Assembly (NCBI GenBank): GCA_002348365.1
Contig: DEBC01000102.1
Coordinates: forward strand, 1 to 36,108
Source of the DNA: Alphaproteobacteria bacterium UBA2966
GTDB lineage: Bacteria; Pseudomonadota; Alphaproteobacteria; UBA2966
Direction: 5' to 3'
DNA length: 36,108 nucleotides
Each line of letters begins with the position of its first letter. Position 1 is the first letter of the stretch. The notes below the pieces were generated by a model that was not told the DNA's origin, did no database searches, and saw nothing but the letters and a program-made list of their open reading frames with translations. This document shows, piece by piece, positions 23,637-31,997 of this stretch. Position numbers and translations under genes: made by a program.

Positions 23637-24509
23637 TCATAAGCTGTTGAAAAATCTTATAATTTCGTCATTCGTCCGTTCGGGCTGTTCATAGTGGACG
23701 AAGTGGCCTGCCTCGGGGACGACGTCGACCTTGCGCAGGTCGCTGAAGTAATCTCCGAGTTTGTCGGACCATTCAGCTTTAAGCACCTTGTCGCCCGCAC
23801 CCCAGAAGACGCGTGTCGGAACTTCAATCTTGGGCACGTCGAGCGGGCCTCCTCTCATTGCCTTCATGCGAAGCTCGTTGACCGCCGTATACCAGTTGAA
23901 GCCACCCTGCATGTTGCCGGGCTTCATGAAGTTGTCGACCCAGGTATCCAGGTCCTCTTCAAAGGCGCCGTCCGCATGGGTCCAGTAGTCCAGCATGTAG
24001 CTGAAGTAGATCTTGGCGTTTTCGCGGTCCCGCGTGAGGAGTTCAGCGGCAAACGGCATTTGGTGGAACTGTTGGTACCACATGTTGATCTGGTGCCCGG
24101 GTTCGTTCCAGCGCTTGCCGACTCCCGGATATGGGCAATTCGTAAAGAAAAGGCCCTTCACGTGACCCGTGTTCCTTAGGGCGTAGGCCTGGGCGATCCA
24201 AGCACCCACGTCATGGGTGACGATGCCAATTCCATCGAGATCGAGGTGTTCGACCAGATTAGAAAGGTCGTCCACATAATCCTGGACGTCCGGGACCTTA
24301 TAAGGCTTATCGCTGTCACCAAATCCCCGCAGATCGGGCGCGATAATGTCGAAATGTTCCGCCAGCACAGGAATGTTCTTGCGCCAGGTGTACCAAAACT
24401 CGGGCCAGCCATGCTGCAGGATGACCGGCATCCCCTGGCCGTGCCGGACGTAATGGACCTGTATGCCCGGCAGATCCGCGTACTGGTGGTTCCAATCAAT
24501 GTCGGTCAT
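23637..24509 (-). CDS. Epoxide hydrolase-like alpha/beta hydrolase
   Basis: A 290-residue hydrolase with an intact site. The oxyanion loop is HGWPEFWYTWR (33-43), nucleophile Asp100 is in THDVGAW, acid Asp240 in GAGD, and base His269 in EAGHFVHYEQPE. The cap domain has Tyr residues, including FNWY at ~205-207, where epoxide hydrolases place an epoxide-polarising Tyr. It should open an epoxide or cleave a carbon-halogen bond through an Asp ester intermediate; haloalkane dehalogenase remains an alternative. AGGACC lies 10-15 bases before ATG 24509. It is between the broken TauE gene (102 bases upstream) and the altered hydrolase gene, on the same strand, and probably shares a transcript with them. 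Confidence 0.9.
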   Translation of the reverse strand: MTDIDWNHQYADLPGIQVHYVRHGQGMPVILQHGWPEFWYTWRKNIPVLAEHFDIIAPDLRGFGDSDKPYKVPDVQDYVDDLSNLVEHLDLDGIGIVTHDVGAWIAQAYALRNTGHVKGLFFTNCPYPGVGKRWNEPGHQINMWYQQFHQMPFAAELLTRDRENAKIYFSYMLDYWTHADGAFEEDLDTWVDNFMKPGNMQGGFNWYTAVNELRMKAMRGGPLDVPKIEVPTRVFWGAGDKVLKAEWSDKLGDYFSDLRKVDVVPEAGHFVHYEQPERTNDEIIRFFNSL

Positions 24510-24611
24510 GGCGATAGAGGTCCTCAGAAAGTTGGTGAAGTGTTGTCAGAAGGTGCCACGGCAAAACTACAAGATTGACACGCAGCGCCCAAGTCACGCG
24601 GTTGCGAGCGA

Positions 24612-25342
24612 TCAGAGGGTCGAAACGCTGATCCCGATCGCCATCAGGAGCCAAATCGCACTAAGTTGGTACGACCGATCTGAGGAAATTCTGAACAGTC
24701 TTGCCCCTAACCACACCGCGAATGCGTACGGAGCCAGCAACGCAAGGCTCCTGGTCCGTGTGTCTTCTGTCGCGTAGCCGCCAATCGCCAACGGGATCAT
24801 GGTCAACAACGACATCGTCATGACAGAGATGTACATGTTTGCCCGCTGTACCCGCGACACGTCAGGGGCAGATAGGAAGTAGAGGCTCATCCAAGTCCTA
24901 GCCAAACCGGCAAATCCGTTCAGCAGGTCGGCAATGGCGCCGGACATGACACTGGTTCCGAGGTTTCTTGGACCCCGATAGCGCCAACCAAATAACATCA
25001 GCACGGCAAACAGCAGTATAACAACGCCCATAAAGCGTCGTATCGGTCCCGGATCCCCGATCACGAGCAGAAAAACACCGATCGGCGTTGCTATCACGGC
25101 CGTAAGCAGGACCGGGCCCACCTCCCGCCAGCGAATATGGGGCAGGACTCCGGGCCAGCCTACGCGGCACCCATGGCCGCCGCCACAAAAACCCCTTCTA
25201 TGGGCCAGTATAGAGGGGCCAGGAGTGGAGTCATGACAACGCTGCCGCCGAAACCAGCGTAGCCGAATGTGAACCCACCGATCAGCGTGATGCCGATTGC
25301 CAATGCAAAAGTAGTGGTCAGGAGCGGGGCTAGAACTTCCAA
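24612..25342 (-). pseudogene. TauE/SafE family permease, frameshifted
   Basis: The N-terminal part starts at TTG 25342 and carries the first TauE motif (GGFTFGYAGFGGSVVMTPLLAP), but ends in a TAG at 25160-25162 after AAAMGAA. The rest, from about PGVLPHIRWREVGPVLL to ISVSTL, reads in another frame down to 24612. The intact paralogue at 28001 has EGVVIANAI...RPHIRWREVGP in one frame, which locates the lesion at about 25140-25175. The second family motif is NGFAGLART rather than NGxxGxGG. These proteins are multi-helix inner-membrane permeases for sulfite or organosulfur anions; as written the product is truncated after two helices. It lies between the desaturase and epoxide-hydrolase-like genes, all on the minus strand. 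Confidence 0.8.
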
Positions 25343-25451
25343 GAGCTCAAAGCGGCAATTCTCAGGTGCGGTAAAACCAAATGAGCAGTATCAGCGTCCG
25401 CTCGCGATCGCTTTAACTCTGAAGAGTGAACTATTTGGTATGTGGCCAGGC

Positions 25452-26423
25452 TCAAAGAGCCTCAATCTTCCTTGCAGGCTGCAAGGAAAAGCCTTCGAGG
25501 TGGTTATGGATTATGTTCCAGTGGACCCACAGGTAACCACCCTTTGCCACGTATAGATTGTGGCCAATCTTCTCGTGCAGTGCCGGAAGTTGATGAAACG
25601 GCGCCCCGGGAAACACGTGATGCTCTCCGTGGAATCCCATGTTCCACGTGAGGAACTGCACCAGGGGATTGGTGAGTGTCGTACGCGTGTTGCGCGTCAT
25701 ATCGATTGAGTGTTCGTTGGGCGTCTCTTCCATGCCGACATGTTCGGCAACGCGGAAGAACCGCACCACTGGCTCTCCCAGGAACCTGGGCAGGAAGTAG
25801 TAGATTACGGGCACCCACCAATACCCTGAGACAATACCTCCGGCCATTATCAACACATAACCCGCAAGCATGATGCGGGCTTCCAGGAAAATCTTGTGGA
25901 CCTCAGTCTCAGGCACATAGGCTCGATCTTCGGGCAGCATCCGTCCCATCGAATGACGGAACAGCCAACCCAAGTTTCGCCAATGATGCGTCAGTCCCGA
26001 GACGTACACGAGATAGTCACCCAGGTTTCGCGGGGTCGGGATCGCCATCTCCGTATCCTTGCCCTTGATCTGAGTGTAACTGTGATGCGGAGCGTGATCG
26101 TAGCGGAACAACAATCCTGGCCAGATGTAGATGAACCCAAGGATCTGCATGACGGTTTCGTTAAGCCAGCGCGTACGAAATGCAGTCCCGTGAATGCATT
26201 CATGCAGGGGATGGAAAAGCGTCGAGAGAATAAATCCGTGGAGTAGGATTGCCGGAACGATCCAAGTTGTATTCGTCGAAAGGGACACCAGATAGCCGGT
26301 TCCGCCGACGAGCGAGAAGTGTACTGAGAGATACAGCAGACCAGGCCAATCCTTCCGCTTCAGGTAGGGTTTTGCCTCCTTGCGCGTGAGCATCGAACTT
26401 TGCGCATTCTCGACGATCGACAT
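25452..26423 (-). CDS. Membrane fatty acid desaturase/hydroxylase
   Basis: A 323-residue integral membrane di-iron enzyme with the three His boxes: HPLHECIHG (71-79), HAPHHSY (110-116) and GFHGEHHVFP (264-272), plus AEHVG with His228. Hydrophobic helix pairs lie before and between the boxes. It inserts a double bond or hydroxyl into an acyl chain or carotenoid-like lipid using O2 and an electron donor. There is no fused ferredoxin or cytochrome b5 domain, so electrons must come from a separate protein. ATG 26423 gives the expected N-terminus. It is 109 bases upstream of the broken permease gene on the same strand and divergent from the DUF1326 gene. Confidence 0.92.
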   Translation of the reverse strand: MSIVENAQSSMLTRKEAKPYLKRKDWPGLLYLSVHFSLVGGTGYLVSLSTNTTWIVPAILLHGFILSTLFHPLHECIHGTAFRTRWLNETVMQILGFIYIWPGLLFRYDHAPHHSYTQIKGKDTEMAIPTPRNLGDYLVYVSGLTHHWRNLGWLFRHSMGRMLPEDRAYVPETEVHKIFLEARIMLAGYVLIMAGGIVSGYWWVPVIYYFLPRFLGEPVVRFFRVAEHVGMEETPNEHSIDMTRNTRTTLTNPLVQFLTWNMGFHGEHHVFPGAPFHQLPALHEKIGHNLYVAKGGYLWVHWNIIHNHLEGFSLQPARKIEAL

Positions 26424-26569
26424 GTGCTTCGGGCCCTCTTGGTATCGCGGACACGGCTATTGGAAGAATTTATAGCCCATAGCAAGTGGATCAGTCGACA
26501 CGGCGATGTGTACGGAACGGAGGATGATATGCGAACATCGAGCGAACTCGCCGACGAAGGAGCAAGATC

Positions 26570-27181
26570 GTGACGCCTTGGGAGATGAATTTCGACTACA
26601 TTGAAACCTGCAATTGCCCGCCGAACTGCCCTTGTCCGTTCACCGGGTCGCCTTCAACGGATTATGGTGGCTGCCACTTGATGATGGCTTTTCACATCGT
26701 CCGAGGAAACTTTGGTTCAACGCCTCTCAATGGCCTCAACGCTATTCTTGTCGCTGAAGTTCCGGGAAACATGCGAGCTGGCGATTACCGCACGGGCGTG
26801 CTCGTCGATGACCGCGGAGATGATGAACAGCAGACTGCAATGAAAGCCATCTTCAGTGGTAAGGCCGGCGGCGTCTTCGAAGGCATTGACGCTTTAACGA
26901 TCGACTGGCTCGGTGTGGATACGGCCCCAATCAAGTTCAGTACTCGGACGCGAAAAGCCTCGATACCTGGTGTGCTAGAGGTGGACTACACGCCAATCAA
27001 TGGGTTCGGTGGTGCGATCCCGGAACTAAAAAATACGCGGCAGCGAATTGCTCTCGGTGGCAAGCTAAAGTGCGCGCAATCAAATGTCTGCCGGTTCAAC
27101 AACTTTGGCCTTCAATGGGATAATTCCGGCGGTAACGTATTTTGGGGCCGCTACACCCACACGCACGAAAGTCGGAACTAG
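26570..27181 (+). CDS. DUF1326 family protein with Cys-cluster N-terminus
   Basis: A 203-residue protein with the DUF1326 N-terminus FDYIETCNCPPNCPCPFTG, where Cys14, Cys16, Cys20 and Cys22 form a tight potential metal site. A beta-rich core with GDYRTGVLVDDRGDDEQ and FEGIDALTIDWLGVD follows. There is no signal peptide. GTG 26570 is used, with AAGGAG about 8 bases upstream. The family has no settled function. Its gene is 34 bases upstream of a DUF2182 membrane protein, a recurrent pairing. The Cys cluster and the partner's Met/His/Cys-rich helices suggest metal (perhaps copper) handling; this is inference. Confidence 0.88.
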   Translation: MTPWEMNFDYIETCNCPPNCPCPFTGSPSTDYGGCHLMMAFHIVRGNFGSTPLNGLNAILVAEVPGNMRAGDYRTGVLVDDRGDDEQQTAMKAIFSGKAGGVFEGIDALTIDWLGVDTAPIKFSTRTRKASIPGVLEVDYTPINGFGGAIPELKNTRQRIALGGKLKCAQSNVCRFNNFGLQWDNSGGNVFWGRYTHTHESRN

Positions 27182-27215
27182 TCACAGTAAGTCCACTTTT
27201 GCGGACGACACTTCC

Positions 27216-28004
27216 ATGAACCGCCTGTTCTCTAGTGTCATGACCAGTGATAGGGCCGTCGTTGGCTTTAGCTTGGCCGGAATTACGGCGTTGGGCTGGC
27301 TCTATCTCATCGTCGAGGCAGACAAGATGTCCCGCATGGATATGAGCATGGCCATGCCGCACATGATGTCTTGGGATGCGAGTTATCTCGGATTTCTGTT
27401 CGTCATGTGGTCGATCATGATGATTGCCATGATGGTTCCGTCCGTGACGCCGATGGTGATGATGTTCACCACGGTCAATCGAAAACGGCAGGAATCCGAT
27501 CGCGCGGATCTCATTCCCATCGGCATGTTCGTTCTGGGATATCTGATCGCCTGGGCAGCGTTCAGCGGGGTTGCGGCAATCGCGCAATGGGCGCTGCACG
27601 CTCTTGCACTAGTTTCACCCATGATGAGCAGCACCAGCGTATATCTGGGTGGTGGACTGCTTGTCGCGGGCGGTGTCTACCAGTGGACACCTCTCAAGTA
27701 CGCTTGTCTTGTTCATTGCCGGACCCCGATGTCCTTTCTTATGACGTCCTGGCGCACGGGCAGAACCGGCGCGCTCGTCATGGGGCTGCACCACGGCTCG
27801 TTCTGCGTCGGATGCTGCTGGGTCCTGATGGCGCTCTTGTTTGTGGCTGGCGTGATGAACGTGTTGTGGGTCGCAGCCATTGCCGCCTTCGTCTTCATTG
27901 AAAAAGTGGCGCCACGCGGCGAAATTATCGGGCGTATCGCAGGAGTCGTGCTCGTTGCGGCGGGAGTCTGGATGATCGCGGAGGGCGCATCTTTCACCGG
28001 CTAG
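27216..28004 (+). CDS. DUF2182 predicted metal-binding integral membrane protein
   Basis: A 262-residue polytopic membrane protein. After the first helix comes a Met/His-rich loop (SRMDMSMAMPHMMSWD, 39-54), then a Met-studded helix (MWSIMMIAMMVPSVTPMVMM). Further on are KYACLVHC (Cys164, His167, Cys168) and LHHGSFCVGCCW (His192, His193, Cys197, Cys200, Cys201). These are plausible soft-metal ligands. ATG 27216 is chosen; ATG 27240 is an alternative, and the open frame upstream overlaps DUF1326 and is not protein-like. Its TAG stop shares the sequence CTAG with the stop of the convergent TauE gene. Confidence 0.87.
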   Translation: MNRLFSSVMTSDRAVVGFSLAGITALGWLYLIVEADKMSRMDMSMAMPHMMSWDASYLGFLFVMWSIMMIAMMVPSVTPMVMMFTTVNRKRQESDRADLIPIGMFVLGYLIAWAAFSGVAAIAQWALHALALVSPMMSSTSVYLGGGLLVAGGVYQWTPLKYACLVHCRTPMSFLMTSWRTGRTGALVMGLHHGSFCVGCCWVLMALLFVAGVMNVLWVAAIAAFVFIEKVAPRGEIIGRIAGVVLVAAGVWMIAEGASFTG

Positions 28005-28741
28005 AGGAAGGTCGCCGAGACGCCCACGGCCATTAACAGAATAAGAGCCACGCGCCTGTATGTTTGATCCTTCGTGCGGCTGAATACCCGAGCGCCGACC
28101 CAAAGAGCTGCTCCGTACGGAAGTATGAGTGCAACACACCGTACGACGGTGTCGAGTCCGACGGCTCCGCCGATGGCCAATGGTACGACGACCAGCACAC
28201 CGATCAACAACATTGAGAACAAGATATTGGCTCGTTGAATCTGAGATGATGCTTGGGCCGAAAGGAAGTAAAGACTGACGAACGGCCCGCCCAACCCGAC
28301 ATATCCGTTCATGCCTCCGCCGACGATTCCCGCCAGGAATCCGGTCAATCGATTGCGCGGGCCTTTGTAGGTCCAGCCCAATAGCATCGATATCGCGGCG
28401 AACAGGACGACAATGCCCATAACCCGGCGGATGACGTCGGGATCGCCAACCAAGAGGAAGTAGGCCCCAATGGGCGACACGATGATTGCCGCAATCACCA
28501 TCGGTCCCACCTCCCGCCAACGAATGTGAGGACGTATCGTGGGCAAAACCTGCCAGGCCGCGAATAGCGGGATCGCATTGGCGATGACCACACCCTCCGT
28601 CGGCCAGTAAATGATGGCCAGGAGCGGGGTCATGATCAGGCCACCCCCGAATCCGGCGAAGCCATACATAAACCCGCCGGCAAGCGCGAGCACGACTGCC
28701 AGCGCGAAATCGAACGTGAGTAGCGGCGCGATCAGTTCCAT
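28001..28741 (-). CDS. TauE/SafE family permease, paralogue A
   Basis: A 246-residue permease with about eight hydrophobic segments. The first TauE motif is GGFMYGFAGFGGGLIMTPLL; the second, half a protein later, is NGYVGLGGPFVSLYFLSAQ, reflecting the internal duplication of this family. The conserved middle reads DPDVIRRVMGIVVLFAA and GWTYKGPRNR. It likely moves sulfite, sulfoacetate or another small anion across the inner membrane. ATG 28741 lies one base after the stop of paralogue B, so translation is coupled. It closes the minus-strand permease operon and shares its stop tetranucleotide CTAG with the DUF2182 gene. Confidence 0.93.
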   Translation of the reverse strand: MELIAPLLTFDFALAVVLALAGGFMYGFAGFGGGLIMTPLLAIIYWPTEGVVIANAIPLFAAWQVLPTIRPHIRWREVGPMVIAAIIVSPIGAYFLLVGDPDVIRRVMGIVVLFAAISMLLGWTYKGPRNRLTGFLAGIVGGGMNGYVGLGGPFVSLYFLSAQASSQIQRANILFSMLLIGVLVVVPLAIGGAVGLDTVVRCVALILPYGAALWVGARVFSRTKDQTYRRVALILLMAVGVSATFL

Positions 28742-28742
28742 G

Positions 28743-29528
28743 TCAGAAGATAATCGTTGCTACAGCGATGACCATGATGAGTCCTGACACGATTCGGCGG
28801 AACCACTCCGCTGTGGTTGCGCGGAAGAACCTCGTGCCGAGCCAGATTGTGGCGGCAAACGGCAGAAACAGGACCGCCCCGCGAGCGGCAAGTTCGATCG
28901 TAATGACACCCGTAAGTGTCAAAACGATGAGGTTGCAGAGCGAGATCGTGCTTCCGACCACGATGATGTTTGCCCGCTGAACGACGGGCGGGTGCTTGGC
29001 GGAAATGAAATAGAGCGCAACGAGCATGCGTCCCAATGCGGTTGCACCGGCGACAATACCGGAAATCAGACCGGCCAGGATGTGAACACCGAACCCTCGT
29101 GGCCCGTGGTAGGTTACGCCCCGAAATGCCAGGAAGGACAACACGAGAACCACGACGCCGATGGTTCGCTGCATCGTGTGTTGGTCCAGCGTCAACAAGA
29201 CATAGCTACCCAACGGAAGAACCAGGATGGCAGTTCCTGCCACGGGCAAGGCTTCACGCCAGATTGCGTGACGCGTCGCTGGCGGAAACAACATTGCCGC
29301 TCCCAATGTTCCCATGATCACCAGAAGAGAGACAGCTTCGCGCGGGTTGTAGATCAACGATAGCAGCGCCACGAATATCAAGCCGGTGCCGAACCCCGCG
29401 AAACCCAGGACAATACCGCCGACGAGCACCACGCCCAAAGCCAGAGCCAGTCGCACGTCGAACATGGTGTCCAGAAATGTGAGGTCGAGTTCGATTTGCA
29501 ATCCTTCAGGACACGAGGGTGGCGACAC
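28743..29528 (-). CDS. TauE/SafE family permease, paralogue B
   Basis: A permease of up to 261 residues. The first motif is intact (GFAGFGTGLIFVALLSLIY), with AVSLLVIMGTLGAAMLFPP following. The second motif is divergent: the expected NGxxGxGG is GATALGRMLVALYFISA. The start is uncertain. GTG 29528 overlaps paralogue C by 23 bases and gives a polar leader; TTG 29492, just after a GAAGGA, or ATG 29465 would give a leader like that of the paralogues. It is the third gene of the coupled permease operon. Loss of the Gly-Gly in the second motif is shared with the broken paralogue at 24612 and may define a subgroup with different partners or substrate. Confidence 0.88.
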   Translation of the reverse strand: MSPPSCPEGLQIELDLTFLDTMFDVRLALALGVVLVGGIVLGFAGFGTGLIFVALLSLIYNPREAVSLLVIMGTLGAAMLFPPATRHAIWREALPVAGTAILVLPLGSYVLLTLDQHTMQRTIGVVVLVLSFLAFRGVTYHGPRGFGVHILAGLISGIVAGATALGRMLVALYFISAKHPPVVQRANIIVVGSTISLCNLIVLTLTGVITIELAARGAVLFLPFAATIWLGTRFFRATTAEWFRRIVSGLIMVIAVATIIF

Positions 29529-30294
29529 CCAATGCCATCACCAGGGTCAGCACGATCTTGCGGTAGAGTTCTCCGGGAGTGACGTGGAAGAATCTGGCGC
29601 CGCACCAGGCGGTGATACCATAGGGAACCATGAGGATTGCGATGCGGGCGGCCAGTTCCGCCACGTAGACGCCGCTCAGTGCCAGGATGACCAGGTTGAT
29701 GGCCGCCACTCCCGTCCCCACGACAATGATATTGGCCCGCTGCATGGCTGCGGGGTCACGGGATGACACCATGTAGAGGCCGACAATCAATCCGCCGAGC
29801 CCGACCATGCCGTTGGCCATGCCGCTCACCGCGCCGGCCGCGGTCGCAGTCAAAGCGTTGCGCGGACCGGCGTATGCTGCGCCGCGGAACTGAAGCGCGG
29901 CTAGAACAAGCACCACGACACCGATAACGGGTCGCAGGATCCCGGGATCCGTCGTCTGAAGGAGATAGCTTCCGAAGGGCATGACCAGGCAGGCGATAAT
30001 CAGCATCGGGCCCGCCTCGCGCCATCGGGTGTGTCGGATGGCATTCGGCATCAGCGCGAAGCCGGTGATCGTGACCAGTACCATCTGAATAGCGACAGCG
30101 TGTGTCGGACTGTAGATCAGCGTCAGCAATGGCATCAGCACCAGTCCGGACCCGAAACCGCCGAAACCCATGATCACGCCACCTGCAAACACCGTCGCAA
30201 GTGCGTAGATGAATTCCTGGTCAAATAGGCTGACTAGCCAGATAGGATCGATAGTGATGGAGCTTTCCTCAAGCAGCCAACGTGATAATGCCAA
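29506..30294 (-). CDS. TauE/SafE family permease, paralogue C
   Basis: A permease of up to 262 residues with both motifs (GGVIMGFGGFGSGLVLMPLL and NGMVGLGGLIVGLYMVSS) and the central DPGILRPVIGVVVLVLAAL helix. The start is problematic. TTG 30294 lies inside the end of paralogue D (26-base overlap) and yields an odd leader (MALSRWLLEESS); the GAGGAAAG just after paralogue D's stop points to initiation nearer 30260, but no ATG, GTG or TTG is there in frame. Either TTG 30294 or a rare start codon is used. It is the second gene of the operon and is followed with a 23-base overlap by paralogue B. Confidence 0.88.
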   Translation of the reverse strand: MALSRWLLEESSITIDPIWLVSLFDQEFIYALATVFAGGVIMGFGGFGSGLVLMPLLTLIYSPTHAVAIQMVLVTITGFALMPNAIRHTRWREAGPMLIIACLVMPFGSYLLQTTDPGILRPVIGVVVLVLAALQFRGAAYAGPRNALTATAAGAVSGMANGMVGLGGLIVGLYMVSSRDPAAMQRANIIVVGTGVAAINLVILALSGVYVAELAARIAILMVPYGITAWCGARFFHVTPGELYRKIVLTLVMALGVATLVS

Positions 30295-30997
30295 GCGTCA
30301 TAACGAAAGCCAGAACGATCCGCCTGAAGACAGGTCCGGGTGTGATTCTGAAGACGCGCACCCCGCACCAGGCCGTAATCCCAAACGGAACCATGAGTAT
30401 GAGTGCACGCGCAATTGTCGTCGAATCCATAGCATTCTGGATGGCAAAGGAAGCAACGGCGACAGCCGAGATCACGCTACCGACCACGACCACACCGGCA
30501 CGTTGAACGACGGCGGAACCTTCTGACGACATGATGAAGATATTCGCGGTGAGTCCACCAATGCCGACAGATCCATTCACGAGACCTGTTAACACGCCGG
30601 CGGCGCACGCTGAAATGGTGTTCCTCAACGCGTCAATGGTGATGCCGAGCATGAGCAACACCGAAAGGAGAAGAACTGCCACACCCACGGCCCGCCTCAT
30701 GATTTCGGGGTCGACGGCAAGAAGTATCATCGTACCCACCGGTGTCATCAGAACGGAAAAAATGGCCAGGGGAGCAATTCTTTTCCAATCGGCGTAACGC
30801 GCCGTCCTGATAGTCAACCCAACCCCACCGATGGTGGCCATCATCATGACCACCGCAACCGCTTCGACCGGGCCGAACACCAACGAGAACAGAGGGACAA
30901 GCACATAACCCGATCCGAAGCCGGCGAAGCCAAAGACAATGCCTGCGGCTATCGCCGACATTGCGGCAAAGGCTAAGTCGAAATTGATCAATTCCAA
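30269..30997 (-). CDS. TauE/SafE family permease, paralogue D
   Basis: A 242-residue permease, first gene of the coupled minus-strand set. Motif one is FGFAGFGSGYVLVPLFSLVFG and motif two NGSVGIGGLTANIFIMSS; the middle helix has DPEIMRRAVGVAVLLLS. TTG 30997 is the best start, giving MELINFDLAF directly before the first helix, parallel to paralogue A's MELIAPLLTF. Its C-terminal region (MVPFGITAWCGVRVFRITPG) is nearly the same as that of paralogue C (MVPYGITAWCGARFFHVTPG), so these two are the most recent duplication. It diverges from the PEP-hydrolase-like gene, and promoters for both must lie in 30998-31132. Confidence 0.92.
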   Translation of the reverse strand: MELINFDLAFAAMSAIAAGIVFGFAGFGSGYVLVPLFSLVFGPVEAVAVVMMMATIGGVGLTIRTARYADWKRIAPLAIFSVLMTPVGTMILLAVDPEIMRRAVGVAVLLLSVLLMLGITIDALRNTISACAAGVLTGLVNGSVGIGGLTANIFIMSSEGSAVVQRAGVVVVGSVISAVAVASFAIQNAMDSTTIARALILMVPFGITAWCGVRVFRITPGPVFRRIVLAFVMTLGIITLAA

Positions 30998-31025
30998 TTG
31001 ACTGTCAGATCAGAGCAAATAAGAG
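30998..31025 (+). promoter_or_regulatory. Possible sigma-70-type promoter before the PEP-hydrolase-like gene
   Basis: TTGACT (30998-31003), a 16-base spacer and TAAGAG (31020-31025) form an imperfect -35/-10 pair about 107 bases upstream of ATG 31133, inside the divergent region shared with the permease operon. Only the -35 element is close to consensus. Confidence 0.25.
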
Positions 31026-31132
31026 ATTGAGGTTCGAGTTTGACTTATGGGCGAGGTAACGTCTCTCTCAGCGGTGCCCACTATTTCTAGCATTGAACGG
31101 CATGCGCCATGAAAGGTTGCGAGGAACGGACC

Positions 31133-31967
31133 ATGACATCAAAACGCAGTGTAATCCTTCAGAACCTGCGGAAAAGAATCGACGAGGGAATACCAATCAT
31201 CGGTGCTGGCGCCGGCACCGGTATCAGGGCGAGATTTGAAGAAGAAGGCGGTGTTGACCTTATTGTCATCTTACAACAGCGGCAGGTTCCGAATGGCGGG
31301 CCGAGGCTCACTGGCCGGCTGTATGCCCTATGGCGATGCCAACGCCATTGTCATGGAAATGGCGAGCGAAGTACTGACCATCGTGAAGGATACACCCGTT
31401 CTTGCAGGAGTGTGCGGCACGGATCCGTTTCGTGACATGAATGCCTTTTTAAAACAGGTCGATGAGGCTGGCTTTTCCGGAGTTCAGAATTTTCCGACCG
31501 TCGGACTGTGTGACGGCTTATTCAGGCAGAACCTCGAGGAAACCGGCATGGGTTATGGCCTGGAAGTTGAGATGATTCGCAAGGCCCATGAACTGGATAT
31601 CTTAGCGACGCCGTATGCGTTCAATCCAGAGGAAGCAGAGGCTATGGCAGGTGCCGGCGCAGACATTGTGGTCGCGCACATGGGATTGACCACAAAAGGT
31701 TCAATCGGTGCTTCCACTGCCGTTACGCTGGAAGAAGCTCCGGCCGAGGTGCAGGCCATCGGTGACTCAGCAAGATCCGTCAATCCCGATGTAATCGTGC
31801 TTTGCCATGGCGGTCCAATTTCCATGCCCGAAGATGCCGAATACGTTCTACCGCAAACGGAGGGTGTACACGGATTCTACGGTGCTTCCAGCATAGAACG
31901 CCTGCCGGTTGAGACCGCCATCACCCAGCAAATCCAGGCGTTCAAGGCTATTCGATTCAAGGGATGA
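31133..31967 (+). pseudogene. Phosphoenolpyruvate hydrolase-family TIM-barrel protein, broken by a one-base insertion
   Basis: ATG 31133 (GAGGAACGG about 7 bases upstream) starts KRSVILQNLRKRIDEGIPI then IGAGAGTGIRARFEEEGGVDLIVI, the usual N-terminus. The family then expects 'YNSGRFRMAGRGSLAG', which is present but one frame over. The bases at 31268-31275 read ATCTTACA, where ATCTACA would keep the frame, so one extra T near 31271-31272 explains the break. The remainder (MPYGDANAIVMEMASE, PVLAGVCGTDPFRDM, VQNFPTVGLCDG, ADIVVAHMGLTTKGSIG, LCHGGPISMPEDAEYVL) is intact to 31967. Members (PF09370) are TIM-barrel proteins often paired with Tm-1-like UPF0261 proteins; no such partner is visible. 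The otherwise perfect sequence means a very recent mutation or a sequencing error. Confidence 0.82.
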
Positions 31968-31997
31968 CGGGCGGGCCCCACTTGTGGATGTGAAGGC

